A stretch of 64,000 bases of DNA, taken from Bradyrhizobium betae. Lineage in GTDB: Bacteria; Pseudomonadota; Alphaproteobacteria; Rhizobiales; Xanthobacteraceae. Positions 25,940-36,587 of this stretch are shown in pieces; positions within the stretch are counted from its first letter, which is position 1, and each line of letters starts with the position of its first letter. The notes below the pieces were generated by a model. It worked only from the letters and a program-made list of their open reading frames with translations, was not told the DNA's origin and made no database searches. Location of the stretch: positions 124,001 through 188,000 of the forward strand of contig NZ_MZXW01000022.1 in assembly GCF_004123905.1 (NCBI RefSeq), in the 5' to 3' direction. Position numbers and translations under genes: made by a program.

Positions 25940-28003
25940 TCAGGCGGCCCGAACGTCCTCAACAAAGCTGCCGACTTCGCTTGTCAGCTGCACGGCCTGT
26001 CGCGACAGACCGTCGGCCGCGCTCAGCACCTCGGTCGCCGCGACGCCCGTTTCCGTTGCCGCTTTGCTCACCCCGCCGATGGTCGCCGTCACGTCCTTCA
26101 CCGATTGCGATGTCTGCTGAACGTTGCGGGCGATTTCCGCCGTCGCCACGCCTTGCGCCTCCACTGCCGTCGCGATCGCATTCGAGATCGAGCTGACCTC
26201 TTCGATCGTCCCGGTAATTCCGCGGATCGCGTCGACAGCCTCCTTGGTGGCAGCCTGAATTTGCGCGATCTGGGCCCCGATCTCCGCCGTCGCCGTCCCC
26301 GTCTGGGTCGCCAGCATCTTCACCTCGGAGGCGACCACGGCAAAGCCTCTCCCGGCGTCGCCAGCCCGCGCCGCCTCGATCGTCGCATTCAAGGCCAGCA
26401 GGTTTGTTTGAGCCGCGATAGCCTGGATCAAGGTGACCACCGCGCCGATCTTCTCGGCCCCCTCGGCCAATGTCTGCACGATCTTGTCGGTCCGCTGCGC
26501 ATCGGCCACCGCCCGGCCGGTGATCGTCGAGGATTGTGCGACCTGGCGGCTGATCTCGCTGATCGATGCCGTCAGTTCCTCCGCCGCAGAGGCAACGGTG
26601 CTCGCACCCATGCTGGCTTCCTCGGCGGCCGCCGCGACCGTTGTCGCCTGCCCCTTGGTCTGCGTCGCGGTCGAGGACATGGATCGCGCTGTCGTCTCGA
26701 GCTCGGTAGCTCCCGACGCCAGCAGCGCCACCATGGCCCCCGCCTTGGTCTCGAAATCGCGAACCAGGCCTTCGAGACGCGCCGTGCGCTTCTCTTTGAC
26801 GATCCGCTCGGCGGCCTGTTCTCCAGCCAGTCGATTGGTGGTGGCCATGGCCTCTTTGAAGACCTGCACGGCGAGAGCCATGCCGCCGATTTCGTCCTTG
26901 CGGGCGGCGAAGGGCACCTCGGCCTCCTCGTTGCGGGCAAGCCGGGTCATCACCTCCGAAAGCTTCGAGATCGGCGTGAGCAAGTGGCGCACGAGCAGCA
27001 CCGATGAAGCTGCAGATAATCCCAGGACGACCAGAATGGCCGCGACGGCGAACAGGATGCCCCCCAGCCCGTCGGCTTCGTCCTGCTCGGCCACGGCCTG
27101 CGCGTCGCGCAAGGCGGCATCACGGATTCCCAGCAGCGAGGCGTTCGCGCTCGTGGCGGATTTGCGCCAGTCATCCACCGACACCGCGTAAGGAGTGCCG
27201 TCGAATGCGGCCTTGGTCAGCCCGTCGCGCAGTGGCTTGTCCGAACCGAAATAGCGATCCCTGGCCGCGCCGACGCTGGCCCGCGTGCTCTTGGGCGCGT
27301 GAACATCATCGCCGCGGTCGAGGATTTCAGCCCAGAGCCGTGTCATTTGGCCGTTTGCAGCGCTGAGTTCGTCCCGTTCCGCCAGTGTCGCCGGACGGCC
27401 TGACGTCACAAGCCCGGAAATCAACAGCGAGACCTGTCCGGCGGTCTGCCTGATCACCCATCCCTTCTGCGCGACATCGAGCAGGTTTCCCGCCGTGGTG
27501 CTCAGCCGCATCGTCGCCTTGATGCCGGACTCCAGCAGTTCGTTCAGGCGCGCCATTGCCTCGGCGTAGTCTCGCATGGCCTTGCCAGCGATGCCGCCGG
27601 GACGCTCAGCCAGCGGCTTCTGCCAGTAGGAAGCGGCCTCCTCGCGCGCGGCGGCGATCTTCGCTGCGGCCGCCTTGACCCGCTGCGTCAGGTCAGCATC
27701 GCCGCGAGCCAGCGTCTCCAGCTTTGCCAGGGCCTCGTCGCTGGTCCGGCGATTGTCGGCGAACTCCTTGAGCACCGCATCATCCGCTGCGGATTTCCCG
27801 AGCAGCGCCCGGTTGACGGGACCACGCTCGATGGTCAAGCTGCCAACGGCATCGAAGCCGGCGGTCAGACGGGTCTCCAGCGCGTGCGCCGCGATGGCGT
27901 TCTGGTAAGCGCTCCAGCGCTCGCTCAGTTGCAGGCCCGAGGTCAGGACGACGACGCCCGACATCAACGCTGCAATCGCAATACCCGACCGCTTGATAGA
28001 CAT
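25940..28003 (-). CDS. Methyl-accepting chemotaxis protein
   Basis: 687-residue transmembrane chemoreceptor. First membrane helix near residues 8-27, a long all-helical periplasmic sensor of about 285 residues, second helix (ILFAVAAILVVLGLSAASSV), a HAMP domain starting LLTPISKLSEVMTRLARNEE, then the cytoplasmic signalling coiled coil with the hairpin tip IAAQTNLLALNATIEAARAG and DAGRGFAVVASEVKMLA. No C-terminal CheR-docking pentapeptide. Sensor type resembles helical-bundle receptors; ligand unknown. ATG at 28003; it converges with the small membrane-protein gene. Confidence 0.95.
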   Translation of the reverse strand: MSIKRSGIAIAALMSGVVVLTSGLQLSERWSAYQNAIAAHALETRLTAGFDAVGSLTIERGPVNRALLGKSAADDAVLKEFADNRRTSDEALAKLETLARGDADLTQRVKAAAAKIAAAREEAASYWQKPLAERPGGIAGKAMRDYAEAMARLNELLESGIKATMRLSTTAGNLLDVAQKGWVIRQTAGQVSLLISGLVTSGRPATLAERDELSAANGQMTRLWAEILDRGDDVHAPKSTRASVGAARDRYFGSDKPLRDGLTKAAFDGTPYAVSVDDWRKSATSANASLLGIRDAALRDAQAVAEQDEADGLGGILFAVAAILVVLGLSAASSVLLVRHLLTPISKLSEVMTRLARNEEAEVPFAARKDEIGGMALAVQVFKEAMATTNRLAGEQAAERIVKEKRTARLEGLVRDFETKAGAMVALLASGATELETTARSMSSTATQTKGQATTVAAAAEEASMGASTVASAAEELTASISEISRQVAQSSTITGRAVADAQRTDKIVQTLAEGAEKIGAVVTLIQAIAAQTNLLALNATIEAARAGDAGRGFAVVASEVKMLATQTGTATAEIGAQIAQIQAATKEAVDAIRGITGTIEEVSSISNAIATAVEAQGVATAEIARNVQQTSQSVKDVTATIGGVSKAATETGVAATEVLSAADGLSRQAVQLTSEVGSFVEDVRAA

Positions 28004-28080
28004 GCCCCGCTCCTCATTCGCAATGCTGCCCGCGACATGAGGGCCGGCCCCCGCCGGTCCTCATGCTCCAGCGGTACGCC

Positions 28081-28794
28081 TTATTTCAGTTCGAACTCGA
28101 CGAGCTCGACGACCGATGTGCCCGCGTTTCGCATTGTCCGTACGGGGCCTGCGTTCTGCCACGCGAAGTCGCCATACTTCAGGTTGAGCTTGTGATCCGG
28201 TTTACCCTCGATGCCTTCGACCAGCATGCCGCCCTGCACCACGATGCGCACTCCGGGCGCCGCCTGCTGCATCGCCGGCACAGCCTCGCCCGGCTGGAGG
28301 ATCAACCGCCAGGCCTGCACACGGTGGTTGTCCATGACCGAGACGTAGGGCGCGGGGCGAGCAAGCGGTGAAAAGCGCCCGGGCTCCGAATCGAATAGCT
28401 CGAACCCCATGATCCGGAAGTCGCTGGCGCCGACATTGGCGACCTGGTGTACGCCCGGTTTCTTCGTGTAGTTGGTGAACAGCACTTCTCCGACCTTGCG
28501 CGGCGTGATGACGGGCTTGCCGCCAAGCGGAGTCCCCTCCGCATCCGAGACCGCCATGTAGACCTGCGCAAAATCCCTGGTGTGACTGTGATAGGCGGCA
28601 ATCTGTCCGGGCGGGATCGTGACATTCATGAACTGCAAATAGTCGTTCTTGAACGTCTGATCGTGGAAGCTTGCGAACTCGATCGGAACGATCTCGGGAT
28701 CGCCCACCGCTCGCGCTTGTCTCGGCAAAGCCGCAGCTCCGAGCACAGCGCAACAACCGCACAAAAACTGACGCCGTCCGATCGAATTACGCAT
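28081..28794 (-). CDS. Tat-exported cupin-like protein
   Basis: 237 residues from ATG 28794. A strong twin-arginine signal (GRRQFLCGCCAVLGAAALP) ends near ARA, so the protein is folded before export to the periplasm. The mature part looks like two cupin-type beta barrels: TIPPGQIAAYHSHTRDFAQVY holds a His-rich metal motif, and ILQPGEAVPAMQQAAPGVRI repeats the pattern without the histidines. Substrate unknown. A dyad ATGCA-CGCT-TGCAT lies 23 nt upstream of the start. Confidence 0.7.
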   Translation of the reverse strand: MRNSIGRRQFLCGCCAVLGAAALPRQARAVGDPEIVPIEFASFHDQTFKNDYLQFMNVTIPPGQIAAYHSHTRDFAQVYMAVSDAEGTPLGGKPVITPRKVGEVLFTNYTKKPGVHQVANVGASDFRIMGFELFDSEPGRFSPLARPAPYVSVMDNHRVQAWRLILQPGEAVPAMQQAAPGVRIVVQGGMLVEGIEGKPDHKLNLKYGDFAWQNAGPVRTMRNAGTSVVELVEFELK

Positions 28795-28816
28795 GTCCTG
28801 GCCGCTCTGTTGAATT

Positions 28817-28830
28817 ATGCACGCTTGCAT
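28817..28830. promoter_or_regulatory. ATGCA-N4-TGCAT dyad before the cupin-like gene
   Basis: Perfect inverted repeat ATGCA CGCT TGCAT, with an overlapping TGCATGCA at 28826-28833, placed 23-36 nt upstream of the start. Could be an operator; no regulator can be named. The rest of 28831-29080 shows no gene. Confidence 0.3.
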
Positions 28831-29080
28831 GCATATCGGCCGAGTCTTTAAGGCCCGCTTAAATGAAGGCCTGAACGAACTTCGGAGAACGCATGCCCGT
28901 CTCTCCGGTCGGCATGCCTGCTGAACTCATGATGAGCGCCATGCTCAAACCATGAGCAGCGCAGGGACGATGCCTCGCTTCAAGCTGCATCGATCTGCAC
29001 AGCGTACTGTAATTGCGAGGCAGACTTATCCGTAAAATTGCGGACGACATTTTTGTGTCGGTCGCAATGCGCGGCGCCGA

Positions 29081-29965
29081 TCAATTCGGCTTCGCCTCGC
29101 CGGTCGCGATCCAGATGCCGGCAAACACGGCGATGAGCCCGATCAAGAGATTGGCCGTGATCGGCTCGCCGATCAGCAGCGCGGCCAGAAGCGTGGCGGC
29201 GATCGGATTGACCGTCATCGTGTTGGCGACCCGGGTCGGCGTCGCCCGCGCCAGCGCCATCACCCAGAGGATGAAGGCGAGCGCCCCGCCGCCGATGCCG
29301 AGATAGATGCCGGCAATCCATTGCGCCGTCGTGAAATGATCGAGCGCCGCAAAGCTGCCCTTCACCAGCCCCGCCAGCACCAGCACGGCGGCGCCCGCGC
29401 CCATGCCGACCGTGAGGAAGCCGAGCGGACTCGAACGCTGCATGAAGGGGCGTGACAGCACGTTGTAGAACGCCATGCAGAACACGGCGCCGGTCATGAT
29501 CAGCTCACCGCGCCAGGCACCGGGCGGGCTCTGCGCGAGGCCCGCGGCCAGCGCTGCCGCCACGCCGAGCACGGCGATGCCGACGCCAATGATCTTGCGC
29601 GCGGTCAGCCGCTCGACGCCGAGGATCGCGCCGACCACCATGGTGTGGAGCGGCAGCGTCGCCAGCGCCAGGCTGGCGCGCGCCGCCGTCGTGTAGGACA
29701 CCGCGATATTGTAGAGGATGAAAAACAGGCCGAAGAAGCAGATACCGAGCAGCGCCACCGCCGGCCAGTCCGACCGCTGCGGCCAGCGTACGCGGAGCAG
29801 TAACGCACACGGCAGCAGGCAGAGGAAGCCGACCCCCCAGCGCAGGATCGCCAGCAGGATGGGATCGGCGCCGCCGACGAGGTAGCGGGTGATCGCCGCG
29901 GCGGTGCCGCCGAGGCTGCTCGATAGCAACGCGATCGCGACCCCCGCCCACTCTCCCACGATCAT
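29081..29965 (-). CDS. EamA/DMT superfamily transporter
   Basis: 294 residues, ten predicted helices in two EamA halves. The first half opens GVAIALLSSSLGGTAAAITR and the second GELIMTGAVFCMAFYNVLSR, a recognisable internal duplication; the end PIAATLLAALLIGEPITANL carries the conserved GE of EamA domains. Such proteins export amino acids or metabolites. ATG at 29965 follows GGAGATGATC-like sequence. Stands alone between the cupin-like gene and the MBL-fold gene. Confidence 0.88.
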   Translation of the reverse strand: MIVGEWAGVAIALLSSSLGGTAAAITRYLVGGADPILLAILRWGVGFLCLLPCALLLRVRWPQRSDWPAVALLGICFFGLFFILYNIAVSYTTAARASLALATLPLHTMVVGAILGVERLTARKIIGVGIAVLGVAAALAAGLAQSPPGAWRGELIMTGAVFCMAFYNVLSRPFMQRSSPLGFLTVGMGAGAAVLVLAGLVKGSFAALDHFTTAQWIAGIYLGIGGGALAFILWVMALARATPTRVANTMTVNPIAATLLAALLIGEPITANLLIGLIAVFAGIWIATGEAKPN

Positions 29966-30039
29966 CTCCTGTCGCGGCGTTTTGGCGGGCCTAGCACGGT
30001 GCTGCTGCCGGCGTCATGGCAGCAGCACCAGTGCAAGCA

Positions 30040-30870
30040 TCAGTCGTAAAATTCCGGCGCCATCTTCTGACTGTCGCGCTGGGCCTTGTCGTGGTTGATC
30101 CAGAGCTGCGCCTTCTCCTTGTCCAGCGTGTCCGAGATTTTCTGCATCGAGGCCGCGCTGAGCTCCTTGTTGGCGTTCATGCTGGGCACGCGGCGGTTGT
30201 CCCAATTGTCTTTGAAGTGCACGGCATCACCGGACAGGATCACCGCGCCGGTCTTCGGCAGTTTTACCAGCAGCGACTGGTGTCCCGGCGTATGGCCCGG
30301 TGTCGACAGGATGGTCACGCTGCCGTCGCTGAACACGTCCTTGTCGCCCGCGAGCAGCTCGACCGGATGCGACGGCTTGAAGCGCGGCTCGTTGTTCGCG
30401 CCGGGCCAGTCATATTCGGCCTTCTGCACGTAGAGCATGGCCTGCGGGAACAGCTCGACATTGCCAGTGTGGTCGGGATGGGTGTGCGACACCGCCATCG
30501 CCTTGACGTCGTCGGGCTTGACGCCGAGCTGCTCGAGCTGGGCGGCAAGCGTCTTCGGCCGCTTCCAGGTCACCGCCTTGGGATCGGCGGGCACGAGGCC
30601 GTTGGGCATGGCGGCGACGGCATCGGCGATGCCGGTGTCCCATATGAACCAGCCCTTGCTGTGCTTGATGAGATAGCAGCTATCGACGAAGTCCATCGTC
30701 TTGCCCTCGTTCAGGCCGGGCGTCCAGCGCGAGATGTCGCCGGCGGTGCCCTCCCCGCAATTGAGGACGTAGAGCCTTTCGACGCCGGTCTTCTCCGACT
30801 GCGCCATGGCCGCATGAGCGGACAAAGCGAGCGCAGCGGCGGCGAGAGCGAGCTTGAGTCTGGGCATCAT
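30040..30870 (-). CDS. Secreted MBL-fold hydrolase of the N-acyl homoserine lactonase type
   Basis: 276 residues with a signal peptide (LKLALAAAALALSAHAAMAQ). The dizinc motif HTHPDH, a distal TPGHTPGHQSLL with its His, GDAVHF with its Asp, and the last ligand in WINHDKAQ are all present, so it should be catalytically competent. The N-terminal half (VERLYVLNCGEGTAGD, SCYLIKHSKGWFIWDTGIAD) resembles AHL lactonase-like family members; a periplasmic location makes strict quorum quenching uncertain, and other lactones or esters are possible. ATG at 30870 or the next codon. Confidence 0.85.
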   Translation of the reverse strand: MMPRLKLALAAAALALSAHAAMAQSEKTGVERLYVLNCGEGTAGDISRWTPGLNEGKTMDFVDSCYLIKHSKGWFIWDTGIADAVAAMPNGLVPADPKAVTWKRPKTLAAQLEQLGVKPDDVKAMAVSHTHPDHTGNVELFPQAMLYVQKAEYDWPGANNEPRFKPSHPVELLAGDKDVFSDGSVTILSTPGHTPGHQSLLVKLPKTGAVILSGDAVHFKDNWDNRRVPSMNANKELSAASMQKISDTLDKEKAQLWINHDKAQRDSQKMAPEFYD

Positions 30871-30959
30871 CCTTGGTCCCTCCTTGGCAAGCGATTGGAT
30901 CGGTTGCGACCGAGGATCAACCCCGGCCGCGCCGCTGAATTCCGCCCCCGCCGTTCACA

Positions 30960-31919
30960 TCAGTGCGGGCAAGTCTCGACCTCGACGGTGACGTGGCTGA
31001 GGCCCTTCAGCCCGGCGAGCCGCTTCTTGTAGACCGCCGGCTGCTTCGGCGTGTCCGAGACAACCGACACCAGCACGGCGCAATGGCCGGGGCCGACCTG
31101 CCACAGATGCAGATCGGTGACGCGATCGTCGCCGACCTCCATCCGCGCCCGGATCACCCGCTCCAGCTTCTCGTCGGCGCGCACGTCGAGCAGCACCGCG
31201 CCTGACGTCTTGATCAGGCCGAACGCCCAACTCGCGATCACGGCGCTGCCGATCAGGCCGACCGCCGGATCCGCCCAGACCCAGCCCGAATACATGGCGA
31301 CGACAAGCGCACCGATTGCAAGCACCGAGGTCGCCGCATCCGCCATGACGTGGACGTACGCCGCGCGAAGGTTGTTGTCGTGATGATGGTGGTGGTGGTG
31401 ATCATGATCGTGGTCATGATCATCGTGATCATGATGCGCATGGCCGTGATGGTGGTGATCATGGTTGTCACGCAGCAGCCACGCGCTGGCGAGATTCACG
31501 CACAGCCCCAACACTGCAACCGCAATGGCCTCGCCATAGACGATCGGCACCGGCGTGAACAGCCGCAGCACGCTCTCATACGCGATCTCGACCGCGATCA
31601 GGCCCAGAATGATTGCGCTGGAGAAGGCGGCGAGATCGCCGAACTTACCAGTGCCGAAGGTGAAATGCGCATTTCCGAGGTGCCGGCGCGCGAAGCGGTA
31701 GGCGAAGGCGGCAATGCCGAGTGCGGCTGCATGCGTGCCCATGTGCCAGCCGTCGGCCAGCAGCGCCATCGAGCCGAACAGCGACCCGGCGACGATCTCG
31801 CCGACCATCATGACCAGCGTCAGGACGACCACGAGCCAGGTGCGCCGCTCGTTCTCGTCGTGCTTGTCGCCCAGGAAGGCGTGGTCGTGGGTCCACTGTT
31901 CAATGGAATGAGAATGCAT
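30960..31919 (-). CDS. dmeF: Cation diffusion facilitator, DmeF-like (Co/Ni efflux)
   Basis: 319 residues, six helices, N-terminal HSHSIEQWTHDHAFLGDKHD as in DmeF. The metal sites in helices 2 and 5 read HMGTHA (after LLADGW) and HVMADAATSVLA. Between helices 4 and 5 is a histidine/aspartate-only loop (residues about 151-183, DNA 31371-31469). DmeF exports Co2+ and Ni2+ in related rhizobia. No dmeR-type repressor gene is beside it here. The C-terminal cytoplasmic domain ends VTVEVETCPH. Symbol by resemblance. Confidence 0.85.
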   Translation of the reverse strand: MHSHSIEQWTHDHAFLGDKHDENERRTWLVVVLTLVMMVGEIVAGSLFGSMALLADGWHMGTHAAALGIAAFAYRFARRHLGNAHFTFGTGKFGDLAAFSSAIILGLIAVEIAYESVLRLFTPVPIVYGEAIAVAVLGLCVNLASAWLLRDNHDHHHHGHAHHDHDDHDHDHDHHHHHHHDNNLRAAYVHVMADAATSVLAIGALVVAMYSGWVWADPAVGLIGSAVIASWAFGLIKTSGAVLLDVRADEKLERVIRARMEVGDDRVTDLHLWQVGPGHCAVLVSVVSDTPKQPAVYKKRLAGLKGLSHVTVEVETCPH

Positions 31920-32003
31920 CGCAAAGTCTCCGGAATCTCAGGCTGTTGGCCCGTAATATAGACTGTGATGCCCCAACTTCTAAGGCCCAATCGCACCCAA
32001 GGA

Positions 32004-32032
32004 TTGACAGCGATACCGAGTTTCGCTGTAAT
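32004..32032 (+). promoter_or_regulatory. Sigma-70 promoter with overlapping dyad before the chromate operon
   Basis: TTGACA (32004-32009), 17-bp spacer, TGTAAT (32027-32032): near-consensus. An inverted repeat ACAGCGA (32007-32013) / TCGCTGT (32023-32029) overlaps both elements, a good position for a repressor. The leader to the first ATG is about 80 nt. Confidence 0.7.
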
Positions 32033-32117
32033 CAGCGCATGGGGATTTGAGCGATCTCCCCACGAGGCGACATGCCCAAGTATCGCGTCCCGTCAGTTTT
32101 TGCGAGGACGCAACAAC

Positions 32118-32935
32118 ATGTCTACATTCACGACCATATCATCCGATAAATTGGCGCGCCTGATCGGCACGGCCAATGCTCCTGTCCTGATCGACGTACG
32201 CACGGAGGAGGATTTTGCCGCCGACCGGCGGCTGATCCCGGGCTCGATCAAGCTCAGCCACGAGACCGTTGCGGAATGGGGCGGCGAATTTGCCGGCCGC
32301 TCCGCCATCGTGTCTTGCCTGCGCGGCGCCAAGCTCGCACAGGGCACGGCCGCCTGGCTCAGGCAGCTCGGCGCGGAAGCGGAAACCCTGGAAGACGGCT
32401 TTGAGGGCTGGAAAGCGGCGAAACTGCCGCTGCTCGACACCCGCAAGCTGCCGCCGCGCGATGCGAAAGGCCGCACCGTCTGGGTGACCCGGGCGCGGCC
32501 GAAGGTCGACCGGATCGCCTGCCCCTGGCTGATCCGCCGCTTTGTCGATCCCAACGCGGTGTTCCTGTTCGTGGCACCGTCCGAAGTGACCGCTGTCGGC
32601 GAGCGCTTCAACGCAGCCCCCTTCGACATCGAGAACGTGTTCTGGAGTCACCGCGGCGAGCTCTGCACCTTCGACGTCATGATCGAGGAGTTCGGGATCG
32701 CGTCGCCGCCTTTGCTCCGGCTCGCAACGCTGGTGCGCGGCGCCGACACCGCGCGACCAGATCTGGCCCCGGAAGCGCCCGGCCTGCTCGCAGCCTCGCT
32801 CGGGCTGTCGCGGATGTACGATGACGACCTCGAACAACTCGAGGCCGGCATGCTGCTCTACGACGCCTTCTACCGCTGGTGCCGTGACGCCACGGGCGAG
32901 ACCCACAACTGGCCGACCAACAAGGTGAAGGCGTA

Positions 32936-32936
<1 letters not shown>
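32118..32936 (+). CDS. Rhodanese-ChrB fusion, chromate resistance protein
   Basis: 272 residues from ATG 32118, with GAGGAC as ribosome site. Residues about 1-105 form a rhodanese domain (PVLIDVRTEEDFAADRRLIP, active-site loop SCLRGAKLAQG with the catalytic Cys), and about 120-270 a ChrB C-terminal domain (WVTRARPKVDRIACPWLIRR, FDPNAVF-like, CTFDVMIEEFG). ChrB proteins sense or help detoxify chromate; the usual ChrB N-terminal part is replaced by rhodanese. The stop shares a base with the chrA start (TAATG), so the two are coupled. A dyad overlaps the promoter. Confidence 0.88.
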
Positions 32937-34321
<1,385 letters not shown>

Positions 34322-34408
34322 GGCGTGCACTCACGGTTCGTCACGTTCCGTTTGCCACCGGAAGGCGACGCCGCATGGCGACCTTAGGCCAGGAGCGAAA
34401 GTGGTCGA

Positions 34409-34894
34409 TCAACGTGTATTTTGGATGGTGAGAACTTTGGTCATGCACCAGAAAGGGACGTCGATTTGCTCGTGCTCACCGGCAACCTGCTCCATTATTT
34501 TCGCTTTGTGATGCCAGCCCATGCGCTCGTAGAAGCGGCGCGCACGGTCATTGCCAACGGCACAGTGCAGCTCTCCCTCGACGATGCCTTCCTTGGCCAT
34601 CTCAATCTCAGCGGCGGTCAGCAGACTTGATGCGACGCGCGTCCCTCGATGTGACATCGCGACAAACAGTTGCCCCAAATGCTGGCCTCTCCATGCCGAA
34701 AACGCGACGACCTCTTCGTTCAGTTCTGTTACCAAAGTCGACTGCAACAGTGCCGTCATCCTTTCCATGAAAAATCCGATGGACCGATGGATAATTTCGG
34801 CCCGGGGCATAAAAGGAGCGTGGGTCTCGTGCCAAACCGCGTGATAGAGAGCAGCCACCCGAGAGATATCTGACGCATTGGCACGCCGGATCAT
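34409..34894 (-). CDS. GNAT family N-acetyltransferase
   Basis: 161 residues from ATG 34894 (MIRRANASDISRVAALYHAV). The acetyl-CoA site is recognisable: QLFVAMSHRGTRVASSLLTA has the R-G-x-x-x-A/S variant of the Q/RxxGxG/A loop, and NDRARRFYERMGWHH is the classic C-terminal GNAT motif. Substrate unknown. It lies between chrA and the decayed chrA 3' end, on the opposite strand, and its codon use is somewhat less GC-rich than its neighbours, which would fit later arrival. Confidence 0.85.
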   Translation of the reverse strand: MIRRANASDISRVAALYHAVWHETHAPFMPRAEIIHRSIGFFMERMTALLQSTLVTELNEEVVAFSAWRGQHLGQLFVAMSHRGTRVASSLLTAAEIEMAKEGIVEGELHCAVGNDRARRFYERMGWHHKAKIMEQVAGEHEQIDVPFWCMTKVLTIQNTR

Positions 34895-34950
34895 CGCACT
34901 TTCTCCAATTGGAGCCGCAAGCATATCGCCAATCAAATGAACGTGGCAGC

Positions 34951-35038
34951 CCATAGGATGGGTAGAGCGCAGCGAAACCCATCTGCAGACTTAAGACGCG
35001 CGGTGATGGGTTTCGCAAGTGCGCAACCCATCCTGCGG
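34951..35038. repeat. Palindromic intergenic repeat, GGATGGGTAGAGCGCAGCGAAACCCATC type
   Basis: Inverted arms GGATGGGTAGAGCGCAGCGAAACCCATC-like (left, 34956-34983) and GATGGGTTTCGCAAGTGCGCAACCCATCC (right, 35004-35034). It ends directly at the start of the chrA-like fragment, so it marks a rearrangement junction. Confidence 0.7.
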
Positions 35039-35039
35039 A

Positions 35040-35369
35040 CTGGATCTTCGGCAGCGCCCCCTACATCGAGCGCCTGCGCGGCAATACCGGCCTTGCCGGC
35101 GCGCTCAGTGCGATCACCGCAGCCGTGGTCGGCGTCATCCTCAACCTCTCGATCTGGTTCGCGCTGCACACGCTGTTTCGCAAGACCGTGCCGGTGCACG
35201 CCTTCCCGCTGAATTTTGATAGGCCGGTGCTGACCAGCGTCGACATCCCGGCGCTCGTGCTGGCGATTGCGGCCGCGACTGCGATCTTCGCTTTAAGCTG
35301 GGCATGCTGACGGTGCTGGCCGGCAGCTGCGCGGCGGGCGTGGCGTTGCGGCTGGCGGGAGTGATCTAG
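35040..35369 (+). pseudogene. Decayed 3' end of a second chrA
   Basis: 330 bp that align with chrA 33991-34321 from the codons for WIF to the stop, about 92% identical by hand count (some 27 substitutions). Many differences are at third codon positions, so the source was probably a once-functional paralogue rather than a fresh copy. A 1-bp deletion in ATCTTC(C)GCTT shifts the frame near 35290, and the terminal stop is TAG instead of TGA. There is no 5' part and no promoter. It starts right at the edge of a palindromic repeat. Confidence 0.85.
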
Positions 35370-35394
35370 GGCGTGTACGGGCAGCCAAGAAACG

Positions 35395-36354
35395 TTAAGG
35401 CATGAGCGACGCCGTATAGGCGACCAGCGCGATCATGTCCTCGATGCCTAGGTTTTCAACAACCGGTTTCATGAGGTCGCTACCGGCGCCCTTCCGCGCG
35501 CCCGACTTGAAGTCGTAAAGCTGACGGAACATGTACGTGGGCGAACGGGCCGCAATCCCTGGCGCCACGGCAGTCCCTTTGAGGTCGGCACCATGACAAG
35601 CGGCGCACTGGACGCGGAGGTCGCCGCTCGCGGCCAATGCCCGCCCTTTCTGAATGCTGCCAACCGGGACATAGGCAATGAAACGAGCGCGCGAGTCCCG
35701 GCTGATAAAGTGTTCAACGTTTTCCGGAATCTCGATGACGCGCTGGCCGATGGGCTCTTTCTCGCCGCCGTCCATCGGCGCAAGGAACAAGTCCCTGACA
35801 TGTGTCTTCGGAACGGTATCGGTCTCTACGACCGCAATGTTCGATCTCGGTTTGATTGACGCAAAATAGTTCGCAGCCTCCTTGAGCTCCTGATCGGTGA
35901 TGGCCTTGGACGTCTTGATCATCAGGTCGGTGGCGACGCGGGGCACCGAATTCGTACGCTGGCCCGTCTTGAACTCCACCGTTTGCTGGATGATGTATTC
36001 CGCCGAGAAGCCAGACAGGCTGGCATTCTCGGGGCCGCCCGGTCCGTCTGCCCGATGGCAGACGCCGCACGCGAACACGTCAGGCTTTCTCCCCTTTGCG
36101 ACGATCTCTGGCATAGCCGGATGGTCTTCCGGATGCCAGTCGGGGGCGGCGAACAGATCGCGCAGTTGCGTGAGCGTAAAACCGGCGGCGCTGTCAGGGA
36201 CTCGCCGTAGCGTACCATCGTCGGGGGCGCGTTGGAAATTCGGCGGGTTTACCGGATAGGCCCATGCTGGCGGGCCGTCTTGGCTTTGTGCAGGCGCACC
36301 CGCTGAAGCAAGCGACGTCAGCGAAAGGGCGAAAAGCGCTGAAGAAATCCTCAT
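35395..36354 (-). CDS. Secreted diheme c-type cytochrome
   Basis: 319 residues from ATG 36354, preceded by GGAGG. A signal peptide (MRISSALFALSLTSLASAGAPA) exports it to the periplasm. Two haem-binding sites, CGVCH (about residue 95) and CAACH (about residue 245), each in a class I-like cytochrome domain, the second followed by DLKGTAVAPGIAARSPTYMFRQLYDF. It resembles electron acceptors of periplasmic dehydrogenases, but no dehydrogenase is beside it. The upstream gap 36355-36587 shows nothing else. Confidence 0.88.
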   Translation of the reverse strand: MRISSALFALSLTSLASAGAPAQSQDGPPAWAYPVNPPNFQRAPDDGTLRRVPDSAAGFTLTQLRDLFAAPDWHPEDHPAMPEIVAKGRKPDVFACGVCHRADGPGGPENASLSGFSAEYIIQQTVEFKTGQRTNSVPRVATDLMIKTSKAITDQELKEAANYFASIKPRSNIAVVETDTVPKTHVRDLFLAPMDGGEKEPIGQRVIEIPENVEHFISRDSRARFIAYVPVGSIQKGRALAASGDLRVQCAACHGADLKGTAVAPGIAARSPTYMFRQLYDFKSGARKGAGSDLMKPVVENLGIEDMIALVAYTASLMP

Positions 36355-36587
36355 GGCTAAGACCTCCATGCGCATCGACGGACCTGGACCTTCGAAGCCG
36401 AAAGCGTGAAGATCGGCCGCTCGCGAAGCGGCGCCGCAGAAATCTGCGGGCAGGCGTGCCTCCACTAGGCGTTCAAGGAAGCATTGAAGGGCCGGGATAG
36501 GTTGGCGTCAATTGGGGATTTGGGTGCCTGGTCCGGTTTGGGGTCCAGAAGCTGACGTAATCTGATTTTCGATCACACGGAGACACT

